From Klebsormidium nitens (lineage: Eukaryota > Streptophyta > Klebsormidiophyceae > Klebsormidiales > Klebsormidiaceae), in NCBI GenBank assembly GCA_000708835.1, contig DF237120.1:62001-126000 (forward strand): a stretch of 64,000 bases of DNA, given 5' to 3'. The notes beneath the pieces were generated by a model. It saw only the letters and a program-made list of their open reading frames with translations. It ran no database searches and was not told where the DNA came from. A program made the translations under genes and the position numbers. Below, piece after piece: positions 46,001-57,200 of this stretch; position 1 is the stretch's first letter; each line of letters begins with the position of its first letter.

Positions 46001-47869
46001 AAAGTAGAAGAGCGCTACAAGTTGCTCGTGTCAGTAAGTGATAACCATAAACATTCTGGTGGTTGAACGTGTGGGGTTGGTCGCTTGGCAAGTCCCTGCT
46101 CGACGAACTGTAATCGAACGTAAACAAGAGCTTTCTGGTTAGGGGCGCACAGTCTCGGAGCCCCGCTTGGCACTTCTTCTGGTGCTCATCCTTGCTTCTT
46201 GACTGATGCTTAACCGTGTGTTTGATTGGCTTTGATGAGCGTGTCAGCGTAGGCCGGACAGCCTTGTTGGGCTCATCTTGATTCCTTGCTTGCTGCTCTG
46301 AGGCCAGAGCCTTTCGTCGACAGATCTCTCTTGTCATTTTGCTGGTATTCAATTGAAAAAGCTGCCAGTCTTGATGTCAAGAAGATCAACGATTATCATC
46401 CTGGGTGGCTTAGCGTGCGCGGTCGATCGCTTGGCAAGTCCCTACCCAACGGACTTAAAGTAGATAATCCATCTTGGTAGGGAGCGGAGTCTAGTGCCCC
46501 CGCTTGGCCGGCAGTTCTTGCTTGCTTTCCGGTGTTCATCTCCAACTCTGGAAATTGGCTCTGACGATTTTCAGTCGATGTGGGCCGCATTTTGTTGCGC
46601 TCACTTCGTATTCTCTTGGGAACTGAGGCCAAAAACTTTCGTGAATCGCGTGTCATCCTGATCTCTAGAAAAGATTGCAAATCCTGGTACTTGCTCGTGC
46701 CAACCTATCATTATAACCGTCTGGTGGCTCAACTTGTGTACGGACAGCCTCCCAGCAAGTCCCTCTTCGGCAAGTCTGACTCGACAAGCCTTTGGAAAGG
46801 ACGCACAACTTTGGTGCCCCCGCTAGAAACCTCGTGCTTCTTTCTCGACCGGTGCTCAAGTTATTCTCTGATATGGGCTCGGATGCTCAGTCAGCGTGGG
46901 CAGCATCCTCTTACGCTCATAATAGCTTTACCGATACACTGAGGCCAAGCGCGTTCGTCGATTGAGCATTCCCCTGTGTCATGCGAAAACGGTAATAATT
47001 GTTAGTTGCGCGGGTCCATATAGCGGATAGCCGCTGTATCCTGGTTGGTTAGCCTGCTGCGTGTGCGGTCGGTCTCTTGGCAAGTCCTTGTTGAACAACT
47101 TGTAAGTCATTAGAAGCGTTCTAGTAGGAACGTATGGTTCCAATGACCCCTACTGGGCATGTTTTGCTCGCTTCTCGACCGGTACTTATCCCCGTCTGTG
47201 AACCTGGCTCTGATGGTCAGCCAGTGTGGGCCGCACAGGGTCGCGCTCACCGAAGTCTGGATTAAGCTGAGGCCATGCAAGCCCGGCCATAGTGCGGTCA
47301 TTTTTTCTTTTCGCAAACTGAGTCCGAGAGCTGCCGGTTGCTCAAGTTGCTAGTCAAAGGATTGAGGTATCAAGTGTGCCTTTATATACAACAACAGGGT
47401 CTTCCAACGAAAAGTCTGTGAGTTGGTCGCTTGAGAGTTCCGTTTCCGCTGCGCCACAATCCAACCCGCCCGTCAGGCTTTCTCGTCCAAGGTTTGCGCG
47501 TCTTCTCTCACAGTAAAGTTCTGAGAATGCTCGTAAAGAATGCTCGACCTGACGATGTGCGCCTTGTTCGGCAAGTGCTGTCAAGTTCTAATGCATCTCG
47601 TTAGGGCTGTGAAGATAAAGTCCTGGCGCTGGAGGCCAGCCACAATGTCATTAAAGCAGATTGCCCCATGCATTGGCGATCAGGTAGCCTCGTCTCCGAA
47701 TCCTCGCTCCAGAGAATCTAGAGCGTGAATTGAGTAGGTGACCACATGCTTCCTAGTTGTGGAACGTTTGGCTACCAGGTTCCCTTTGCGGTACACTCTG
47801 TGGCTAGAACCCTGTACAAGCTGAGGCTGCCTGCATTGGACGGTTGAGCCCCGCTTGCCTCAGGCCCCG

Positions 47870-48160
47870 GCAGCGCTGCCGCATAAGCAAGTAGTAAGCG
47901 CCGCCGTGACGCCAGCTTAGCAAAGACCGCTTTTGGACAGACAGTATCAACACTAGGACTACTGGCGTTTCAACGGTTTAAGTGATTGCTGACGTCACAA
48001 CCCGCTGCGCCCGCAAGTGGTGGGCGGTGTCGCGGGGCTGTTGCAGACATTCACTGCCGCAACGCGTGGCACCACTGTTGCATTGTCCTGGGGATGTAGT
48101 GAGATGGCCGATTTGCCGCGGCGCTTCTGCGGCACCAGGGAAAGCTAGGCTCAACCTTCG
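47870..48160. repeat. GC-rich foldback block, copy 2
   Basis: Same order as copy 1: GGCCCCGGCAGCGCTGCCGC and AAGCGCCGCCGTGACGCCA on the left, TTCACTGCCGCAACGCGTGG in the middle, CCGCGGCGCTTCTGCGGCAC on the right. A TGACGTCA octamer lies inside, at 47990-47997. Confidence 0.6.
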
Positions 48161-50039
48161 ACGTGACGACTGGGTGTAAATTTGAAGGTTCGTCAAGATC
48201 GAAGACGTCAACGGAGTGCAAGGAAACCAAGTCCACGGACTTCTCTGAGTTGTGTTATGCTCCTGCGGCATGTTGTGTGCCTTTCCTGCCTGGCCGATGT
48301 CTTGCTTACAGCATCAATCTGCTTCTATAGAACTGGGAAGCATGAAGGTGGACTACATGCGGGTGCGGGGGTGGTTGTGATCCGTAAAGCGTTGAGCTCG
48401 CTCTTGTTGCTCATCCTTCATTTGGAAGTCTGAAGCCGCGCAGTCACATAGGGTCAGAGCGGAATGAATTTGGTTTGCTGCTCCGGCTTGGACGAACACC
48501 GAGCGATTGGGCGTGCCTCGCACGCTCATATGTATTCCTGGCGGTTCATTCTCACCCTGGGCGCGCTTCAGATACAACGTTGTTGAATATTCCTTTCAGA
48601 TTTTCCGTTTATGTTGTGTTACTTGTCTCTGCTTCGTGGTGCACTCGTCGGCTTGCTCGGATCGGACTGCTCTGTATGAGCGTTTTTGGCGAATCTCCCC
48701 TGGGGTCCTCTCGCCGGGCGCCCTCCAAGCTTGCATGATGCAACGCCTTTGCATAAGCGGTATTTCGGTCCGTGTTGCTGCATTGATAGGATGCAAATCG
48801 CTGGTTATTTCATTTTAAAAACGTGGTTCAGCTTTTGAGGCAAGTGGACATTCCAACTTTTCGTACCTTGAGCATGAAAGCAGGTGTGACCGCAACAAAT
48901 CTGTGCAGTTTACTTTTCTTGTGAGATTCCTGCCAACATAAAGATAGTGCTCAAGCAACCACGAGCCATTCTACTTTTGGTGGTGACACACGGCTTTGGG
49001 AGTCTCCTGCTTTTTCCTTGACTGAAACTCATCTGCGTCGAGAACTCTGGCTCTGATGGACAGCTAGTGTGGGCCGCACGTTGTTGCGCTCACCTTTGAT
49101 AGTTTTGCTTATGAACTGAGGCCATGGGAGTCCGTCCGTTGTGCAGTCATCTCCTCTTTGGGAAGCCAAAAGAAAGAGCTGTCGATTGCGCGTGTCGATT
49201 GCACTTACTAGGCAACTCGATGTTGGTAGCTTAGCGTGTGAGGTCAGCCGCTTGGAAAGGTGCCATTCGACAACTTGTAAGTAATCAGAAGCTTCTTCAA
49301 AGGAAGGTACGGTTGCAATACCCCCCGTTTGGAACCTTGCTCGTTTCGTGACCATGGCGACTGTCTTTACTAATAAGTCTGGTTATGATGGTCAGGCAAC
49401 ACGGGCCTCGCTCTGTTGCGCTCATCTGTCCTGATGATGTTCTGAACTGAGGCCATCGGAGTCGTCCAATGGGTTGTCACCTCCTCTTCTTGTAAGGAAA
49501 TGCTGGAACTGCTGGATGCGCGTGTCGTTATTCCGAGAGCACTGTCTTTCAGCCCAACGATCGTGTCTTTCGACCGTTGAATGTGTGAGTTCGGAAGCTG
49601 AGTCCCGTTTCAAACGAACGGCAAGTCAACAAAGCGTCAGGCCTTCTTGTCGACGGTTTGTGCGTTCTGTTGTCCCAAAAAAAAAAAAACTCCATTGTTG
49701 CGGGAAAAATGTTTGATCTGACGATGTGCCTTGAGTCAGCGAGTGCTGTAAAGTTGCCATTTTACCGTTGTTGGGGCTGTGACGATATGAATGTCCCGGC
49801 GCCAACGGCCTACAAAGTTGTTGAGGCACATTGCCTTTCCATCGGTAGATCCGATAGCCTTGTCTCCTTTTGAGCGGTTCTCTCCGGACCTGTGGACGCT
49901 CTTTGGGTGGATAACCATATTCTTTCTAGCTCTAGAACGTCCAGTCTCGTGTATATGTATACCAGCACTTCCTTTGCGGTACACTTGTTGCCATGTAGCC
50001 AGAAGCCCGAAGCTGAGGGACGCTGCCTGCCACATCGAG

Positions 50040-50370
50040 ATGTTGAGCCCCGGTTCCGCAGCGCCCCAGTAGCGCTGCCGCATAATGAAATGGTAAAGCG
50101 CTGCTGTGGCGCCACGCTTCCCGAAGAGTGGGGCCCTTCTGGCAGACGTTACCGACAGCAACTCCAGGACCTTTTTTGATTGACGGCTGATCTGGAAACT
50201 TTCTCCGTATGGTACTTCAGACTGCTGACGTCATGCTCCGTTGCTTCAGCAAGTGGTGAGCGCCGCTGCGGCAAAATTTTTCCTGCCACAAGCATGGCTG
50301 CATCGTTCCGGGGGATGCGTTGGAGTGACCGGTTCGCCGCGGCCGTTCGGCGGTACTGCGGAAGTTTCAC
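50040..50370. repeat. GC-rich foldback block, copy 3
   Basis: Same order again: CAGCGCCCCAGTAGCGCTGC then AAGCGCTGCTGTGGCGCCA on the left, CGCCGCTGCGGCAAAATT in the middle, TTCGCCGCGGCCGTTCGGCG on the right. TGACGTCA is at 50226-50233. Confidence 0.6.
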
Positions 50371-53300
50371 GCTACAATGTATCGAGTGGGTGCATATTTG
50401 ATTTGCGCACGACTGTTTGCCAAAATCGAAGGCACTGACATACCGCAAATATATCAAGTTTACGGGGTCCATCGACTTTCTTATTGGGTCCGCAGCATGT
50501 TGTGTAGTCCTTTCGTTGCCTGGCAGACCACTTTTTTGCGGTATCAATCTGCTTCTAGGACCAAAAGGGTTGCATGGAGGGAGAATCACATGCGGGTGCG
50601 GGAGTGGATGTGATCCGGAACCATTGAGCTCGTTCTCGTTGCTCATTCTTCTTTAGCGGTCTGAAGCCGTGCGGTGACATCCGGTCACTCGTTTATGGCA
50701 CTCGTTTGTTGCTCCGGCTTGGATGATGGGCGAGCACTTGGGCGTGCCTCGCACCCTCAACTCTCTTGTTGAAAGTTTCCTGACGCCGAGCGCACTTGTG
50801 ATCTTGTATGCCCTGTCTCTGTCTCTGCTTCGTCGTGCACTCTTCGTCTTGCTCCACTCTGGTTACTTCGTATAAGATTATATGGCGGTCTTTTGCCCGG
50901 CCGCGCGCTCTATGCTTGCGGATGCAGAAACGGTGAATGCGTCAAGCAGTTTCATTTTTTGAAGGAGCAGGTCGCTCGTTATCCCGTTGATCAACGTGGT
51001 TCAACTTTCAAGGCCAGAGTTCTCTTCGCTCTTAATGCCTCTCAATCTTATGGACGCCCCATATTCGCGTCCTCTAGAGTAGGATACTAAGGTCATCTCA
51101 ACATATCGGTGAGCACGACTATGACTATATTGGCACAGGCGGGGCGTGATCACACGGGCTCCGCATGTTGATTTCTATGTTGACGCCAGACCTAACCACC
51201 TTCGAAACCCAGTCTTTGTGAATCGACCACACGCACACTAGCTGTAACAGGAAGCGATTGTATTAGATCCTAGATAACGTCCTAGGGTACAGAATGCTAT
51301 CTCAAAGCCCCTCACGTGTTGGGAGGTTTGAAGAACTTGGAAGGGCCCTGTGTGGTGACGCGAAGGCCTAACAAGGAGTGTTCAGACCGGGGCTCCAGAA
51401 TCCTAGGGCGAAGCTTGTGATGAAGCTTCTTTTCTTGAAGAATGATCTCGCCGTTGTAACAAAGCCAAGGCCGTTGCTCAGAGGCTTGCAAGGCGGACCT
51501 TCTCTTGCACACGAGCGTTCTGAGTCTGCTCGAGGCCGGTCTCCCAATCACTTGTGGCAATGAACTTAGTACAAGCCCGGAAGCTAGTGTCAGTGCCTGC
51601 AGTCGTCTGAGCCTAAGCAAATCAATCCCGAGAAGCATTTTCCGTTTCAGCATATTGCTATGCAGGCCTTCAGCCCGCCACAAATACGAAGTGCATGACT
51701 ACACGCTTAGTGTGCTGTGAACAGCTAACTGCTGTCTGAGGAGCTCTCTGATTCTATCGAGACCAGTGTCCTCGAAGTTAACGCTTCTGAGCATCAGTGC
51801 CAAGAGTCCTTCCACTGGATCAGACAAGTGATTGCAACACTCCGTTTTGTTCCTTACGAGCTGGAGGACCGATCCAGAGCAAAGCTCTCAACTGCACCAT
51901 CTTAAACCGAACAAGGCTTCGTGTTTTCACTTAGCTTGGGTTGTGAGGAAATCGGAAACGTTTGATCCTCCTTACAAGAGTGTCACAAGGAGTTCTTGCC
52001 ATCTGATCCCGGTCGAGAAGCTCGCCGTGAGTAACTACTGTGTCACGTCAAAAATGTCCGTCTTGACATTGAACAACAGCGCTCTACCTCTTGCAAGACT
52101 GCATGTGGGTTTCGGCCAACACGACAGAAGATGCTCGGCTAACCTTCCAAATCCCGTTTTGCACTGTGAATTCTTTCCTGAGCGAGATTGTGGCAGATTC
52201 TAGCATCGCAGATAAAGATAAGGCCGCTCTTGTTGGCGCCTTCAGGCGTGACATTGAACATGCTCAAACAACGCTGGAAATGCCTGTATGCGCTAGGCGC
52301 TGTCTTTTGCTAAGTTTGCTTGTGGGCCATGAAAAGAAAGTCTGGCTGCCCGGGCGGAGCCATCCAGTTTGTCACCTCAGTCCGAAACCTGACGCCCCTT
52401 GGTAGATGACGCGCTTTGCTTTTCTGCGGTCTGAGCTGAAGTCGTGCTTGAATTCTGGCTGTTGGTGGCAAAGGCTTGCTTCATATTTTCTGAACGGAAG
52501 ATTGATACTCCAGCTAGAGACAACTTTGTTTCGGCATCAATAAGAAGACCGGAGATAGCGCTCCTTTGAACCCGCATGTATCCTTGGAATTTCTTCTGGA
52601 GGACTTCTTCCGGCCCTCGCGGCAGGAAAATTCACTTAGTTAGTTTTATGGGTTTGACTCTTGCGCGCTTGCCTGCATGCTGATCCAGCCAAAGGGTCTT
52701 GGACGGTGGACTTCATAAAAGGTCGAGGTCTCCATTCTCTAGTTGCTCTCTTTTGAAGGCGTCAGGACCATGGTCAGAATAGGTTATTGATTTGCGGTCC
52801 GAGGGTTTCTTCGAAGATGCGGTAACCATCTTCCAAGCGCTAACATTCTCTGGTTGCCTCGTACAGGTGAGGGATGCCCGCATGTCCTACCTTGTGTTTT
52901 GAGCTTCGAAAGTTCTTTCATCCAAACATAGAGAACCATTTTTCAGCCTGTGCATCAGGTGAGTATCGTTTTTCTTCTTCAATGGCAAGGCCGAAGCGTC
53001 GAAGCTTGCACAATGACGAACAACGAGAAGAGCGGTTTCAGCCTTGGCTTCGACTCCTCCAGAGTCATCTTTACTTGGTTGGCGTGCTGCAACGCCATGC
53101 TTAATCGGTTCTGATCAGAACCTTTGAAGTGTTTCTGACCCCTTGAGAGCATCCCTCTCCAACGTTGTTAAGAACGTATCTGTTGCTGTGATAATTAAGT
53201 TGGTGAGTGGATTTAAACACTGATTTTTGGAATGACTGGTGAATGAAGGTCGAGATATGATCGAGTTGCTTTGCTGAGGACTCGGCCGACAGATAGATGG

Positions 53301-54299
53301 GCTGGATCTGGTCCGAGTCACTGTGCCCCTTCGCCGTCCGTTGTGGCTCTCAGAAAGCTGCTTGGCCGCACCTTGCTCGCTTAGAGCAACATATCTGTTA
53401 GCTCTTGATGCCCCTCATACGCGGGTACAATCTAATAAAGTTCGTAGCTTTGTAAGCTCTGCCACCATGCCTTCATTTGCAGCTTGCCAGGAGGAATGTT
53501 TCTTCGCGTAATTTGTGCGGCCAGAACCATTGGAGTTGTCCATCTTGTGAAAACGTACAGATTTTCCTCAAGCAAACATGATGTGCCTTTACCTCTGCCC
53601 ACTTGGGACGATGCAATCCTCTTGGTGCCCCGCTTGGCACCTTGTGCGGGTTTCTTGAACATTACTTTTTCGTGAATCACATCGAAACCGTGGCTATGAA
53701 GGTCAGCCAGTTTGGGCGGCACGTCGCTGCGCTCAAACCGGAATCTGCTGTATCCTGAGGCCGAGCACTATCGACCATTGTCTATCGGTTTCTCCGGTTG
53801 GAAAGGGAGTACACGAGCTGCCGTTGCGCATGTTGAAAGCAACTCTTCTGGGGGTACATAGCGTGTGTGATGTCGGGCCCTGGAAGATGTCTTTTCCATC
53901 AATTTGTGAGTCGAATGAACGTTGGACGCGCGGTTCTAGTGCTCCGGGTCCCGCTTGGGACCTCATGTTGCAGTTTCAACAGTTTTTGATTGAGAACTGG
54001 CTCTGATGGTCAAGCTGTGTGAGCAGCACCTTGTTCCGCTCAACTTAGTTTTGCTTCTCAACTGAGGCCATTGAACTTTGTCGACAGAGCTCTCACTTCC
54101 CTCTGCGGAGGAGAAGGACAATAGTCAATACCTCTAGGAGGCGGATACCTGCCGTGGGGCTGTGATGTTGTGAAGGTCTCGGCTCTTTCCTTCGTTCGAG
54201 GCCAATCTGGGATGTTAAAGCAGAACGCCCCACCCATCGAAGAAGTTCCCACGAGATATTCTTGTCTCTTCAGCAGGGTTTCGAGGAGCCCAACTGCTA

Positions 54300-57200
54300 C
54301 TTATAGGTAATTGCATGTTTCTCGTGAAATGTCTTGTTGCATCTACAACTCTAGCAAGGCGTGTCACGGCAGTATTTGAATTTAATTACAATGATCACCA
54401 GACCCCAATCGAGCCCAGTTTATACATGTTTGATGCCTCAATCAAATCTGCAGTAAGGGGCTACCTCTTGAAAAGATAGCGGCAGCAAAGTTAAATATGG
54501 GGTGATTGCTGTTGGGGTTCTAGGACAAGATCTTTTGCATGAAGGAATTTTTCGAGGGTCTCCCCGGCGAATTGTAACACATCGAAAACATAGGTTGCAA
54601 GCGTCTACTTTTGTCTTACTTATCTTAAAGGGTTACCGTCCCACCCTTTTTGTGGTCCACATTCGTAAGATGCAAACTTACAAGTAGCTGGCTTGATGAC
54701 TTTGTCCAACGGCTCTGATGGTATGGAGGTATGAGCGGAGGACGTGTCTCAGTCGTTCTTCGTGCCTGACGCCATGTTGACCTAGAGCTAGACATGTTAC
54801 CCTGGAGTGGTCCGTGAGAATAAGCTCAGATGAAAGGAGGCGTCTCGAAAATCCGAGTCGCGGGCTAGCTGCCTCACTAGTATCTGGGCGTCAAGCCGAC
54901 TGATTTTGAGCGTTTCTCGTGACGGGGACGAAAGCCCTCGTAATGCATCCAGCAGCCGGCAGTGCTATGCGGAGGAGCTAGCTTTGCTGTGCGGCGGTTT
55001 TGCCATGGCTTGCAACGTACGCTCAAATCGAGGGAACATTGTTTGATTCTGGTGAAAGCGCGTTGGCAAGGATGGATGAATACCTTGAGAGCGCAATAGC
55101 TGCCCAGAATTTGAGGTCGCCTTGATGCCACCGTTTGTAGTGCCACGGATGCTTGCTAAATTTCTTTCCTTGGGGATTTGAGTCTGGCGCCAGAATCCGT
55201 TCGACATCTGTGAGAACGCGTGCTCATGCTCTGATTTGATTCACATAATCTGTTCGTTTGGCCCGACATTGGAAGCACAATGGACGCGGAGTGCTTTTTT
55301 TTGTTCATCTTTGCTACTTAGGAGAGATTTTTATACTCGATTATTTCATAATCAGTCTAGTGAGCGGCGCCGTCGCCTCACCATTTGTAGCTTGTTTCAT
55401 GTGAAGATTGTGCCGCAGCTAGTTCGGTTCGAATCTGTGATTTCGGGTTGGTTCTCAACCTGGTCTTCAGATTATCCCTCGATCTCCCATGTTTCCTAGA
55501 CCATTTTGGAACATAATGGCACTGCTACCGGTCTGGCCAGCCTGTGATAATGGGCACTCTTGACAACCCCATCATTGTTCACAGGAGATTTTTGCCCATC
55601 TGAAGCTTCTCACCGGCCCTCCCCTAGTGATCCCGCGTTTGTGACCACCTATGCAGAATACACATATATGGCGCACTTACATACCGTCATTTGCACTTGC
55701 TTCTGGAACCCATCTCGACCGTACCCGTTCATTGCTCCCAAAAACAGGAGCATCGACGCTCACCTTTGCTTCTTGCTTGCAGGTGAGCGGCTGAATTGAC
55801 AAGCCGTCAAAGTACGGCTCCACCATATTTGCAGCCCACCGAGTCCAGCATGTGGTACGGTCATTGCCTTTTCGCGTTCTGATTCTGATTGATGAATCGC
55901 TTGTTGCGACCTCCATCACTTGAAGGGTAGGAGCTTTATTTTGGTCTATATTTAATGCGATGGAGTCCTTGCAACCGGTCTGACGACCACTTTGCTTACT
56001 TTGGCATGACGGCCGTGATAAGGTAGGCCCCAGTCTTGAGCAAGCACGTGCTCAGATAGGGACGTGGACCGCCCGTTCATTTGATGCTGGAGCTCTAGGT
56101 CTTCGCTTCTGATCCCTCCGGGTCGGTCCTGGTCCGCTCCAGTCTCGCAATCAGCGGTTATCAAAGCGCAAAGATGGAAGCCAGTGTAAAAGACGAATTT
56201 TGTTTACGCTGTTTCTTTAACTTTGAGCTCGTGTGAACTCCATGACAAAACACCTTTATGCTTTTCAGTGTGATCCTTGTGTAGCTCCACAATCCGCCGT
56301 AGAACTTGGTCCGGACTAGAATAAAGTTAGTCAGCTGAACATTGTAATGGAGTCTCTTGCCCAAGAGACTCCCCAGCACCAGCCCCAGCACCAGCACACC
56401 TGCTGCAGTCAACTATTGCCGGGTCTGAAATTTGGGCGACGGTTGACCTTGCTGGGGCCGCTTTGCCATCTGAGGAGTGTGGTTTGCGAGCGTGGTCCCT
56501 TCTTTGATTGTGGCATCGGAGGTGGCAGTGATCGAGCCCACTTCAAAACTGAGTGCGCAATTTTGCGCGCTGCTCACCCTTGCCAACTCATCTCTGACGC
56601 CGGGTGGAAGCATGTCCGATTTCGGCTGAGTCGTGCAGCTGACTAGCTGCAATCGTCATGGCAACCCGCTGACTCCAGTACGATTGTAAACAAGACGAGT
56701 GTATTCTTGTTGTGAAACGTGTCATGCGATTCGGCCAGTACTCTATGTAGCATAGAGAGCACTAAATCGTGGACCTTTGTTGCAAGTCACTGTCACGTTG
56801 CAGTGTTTGGTTGCACCCCGGTTCTGGATGCGATGTCGACCAATGGATTTTGCAGCGTCTTTCCCCCGGCGATACCCGATGCTTGTCCGTGTCGAGCGTT
56901 CCTATGCTCTGCTGTGTGCGCAAAAGCGTGCGGCGTTCAAGTTCTTAGCACCTCAATGTGTACCATTGCCAGGCAATCTAGCATTTTTGTGGTTCAGAAG
57001 GTCTTGTTGTATCACGCTTTTGGACCGCGGTGTCTTTTGAATAGGTACTTTCTGAACTCACATTCTATTCAACGCCAATCCTATCTACTTCCGGCCATGA
57101 CGTTCGGGCACGTTGAGCTCACTATGTTGCTCACGGTCTCTTCTAGTCGGCTGAGCAAAATGCCGGTTCTTAAAATGCCGTCATCCACTGGGAACAGCCA

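Larger units (their letters stand above)
40741..54070 (+). ncRNA. Thirteen C/D-box-snoRNA-like cores within the 330-bp repeat
   Basis: Core positions: 40741-40816, 41084-41162, 41416-41479, 43276-43346, 45886-45958, 46227-46306, 46556-46631, 46874-46947, 47205-47275, 49048-49124, 49380-49455, 53691-53763 and 53998-54070 (64-80 nt). Nearly all keep TGGCT at the 5' end, directly followed by a box-C-like CTGATGG (variants TTGATGA, ATGATGG, CTGACGA). They end with CTGA directly followed by GGCCA, so TGGCT can pair with GGCCA around the C and D boxes, as in a kink-turn. A conserved middle (GTGGGCCGCAC and GTTGCGCTCA) could be a guide plus D'. The sequence before CTGA varies. The first base of box C is usually C, not a purine, which is against a canonical snoRNA. 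This is a hypothesis from motif order only. Confidence 0.3.
39900..54300. repeat. Layered repeat domain with a basic unit of about 330 bp
   Basis: The core word series TGGCTCTGATGG ... GTTGCGCTCA ... CTGAGGCCA occurs 13 times at 306-340 bp spacing wherever copies are adjacent (41084/41416, 45886/46227/46556/46874/47205, 49048/49380, 53691/53998). Between cores the monomers share GTCGCTTGGCAAGTCC, GCCCCGCTTGGCACC and AGCTGCCAGTTGCGC. These monomer runs alternate with other blocks. Block A (GCGTCAGGC... then GGCTGTGAAGA... GGAGGCCAG) is at about 41650, 43450, 47480 and 49635, with a weaker one near 54160. A GC-rich foldback is at 42.05, 47.87 and 50.04 kb. A block with GCTCCGGCTTGGA and TTGGGCGTGCCTCGCA is at about 42.70, 48.48 and 50.72 kb. 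No conserved reading frame survives between copies, so the domain is non-coding. Confidence 0.8.

Noticed and set aside
49677-49689. Run of about 13 A as evidence of a retroposed copy
   Set aside because: The run lies in the middle of a repeat block whose other copies continue on both sides without it; it is a local slippage tract, not a poly(A) tail.
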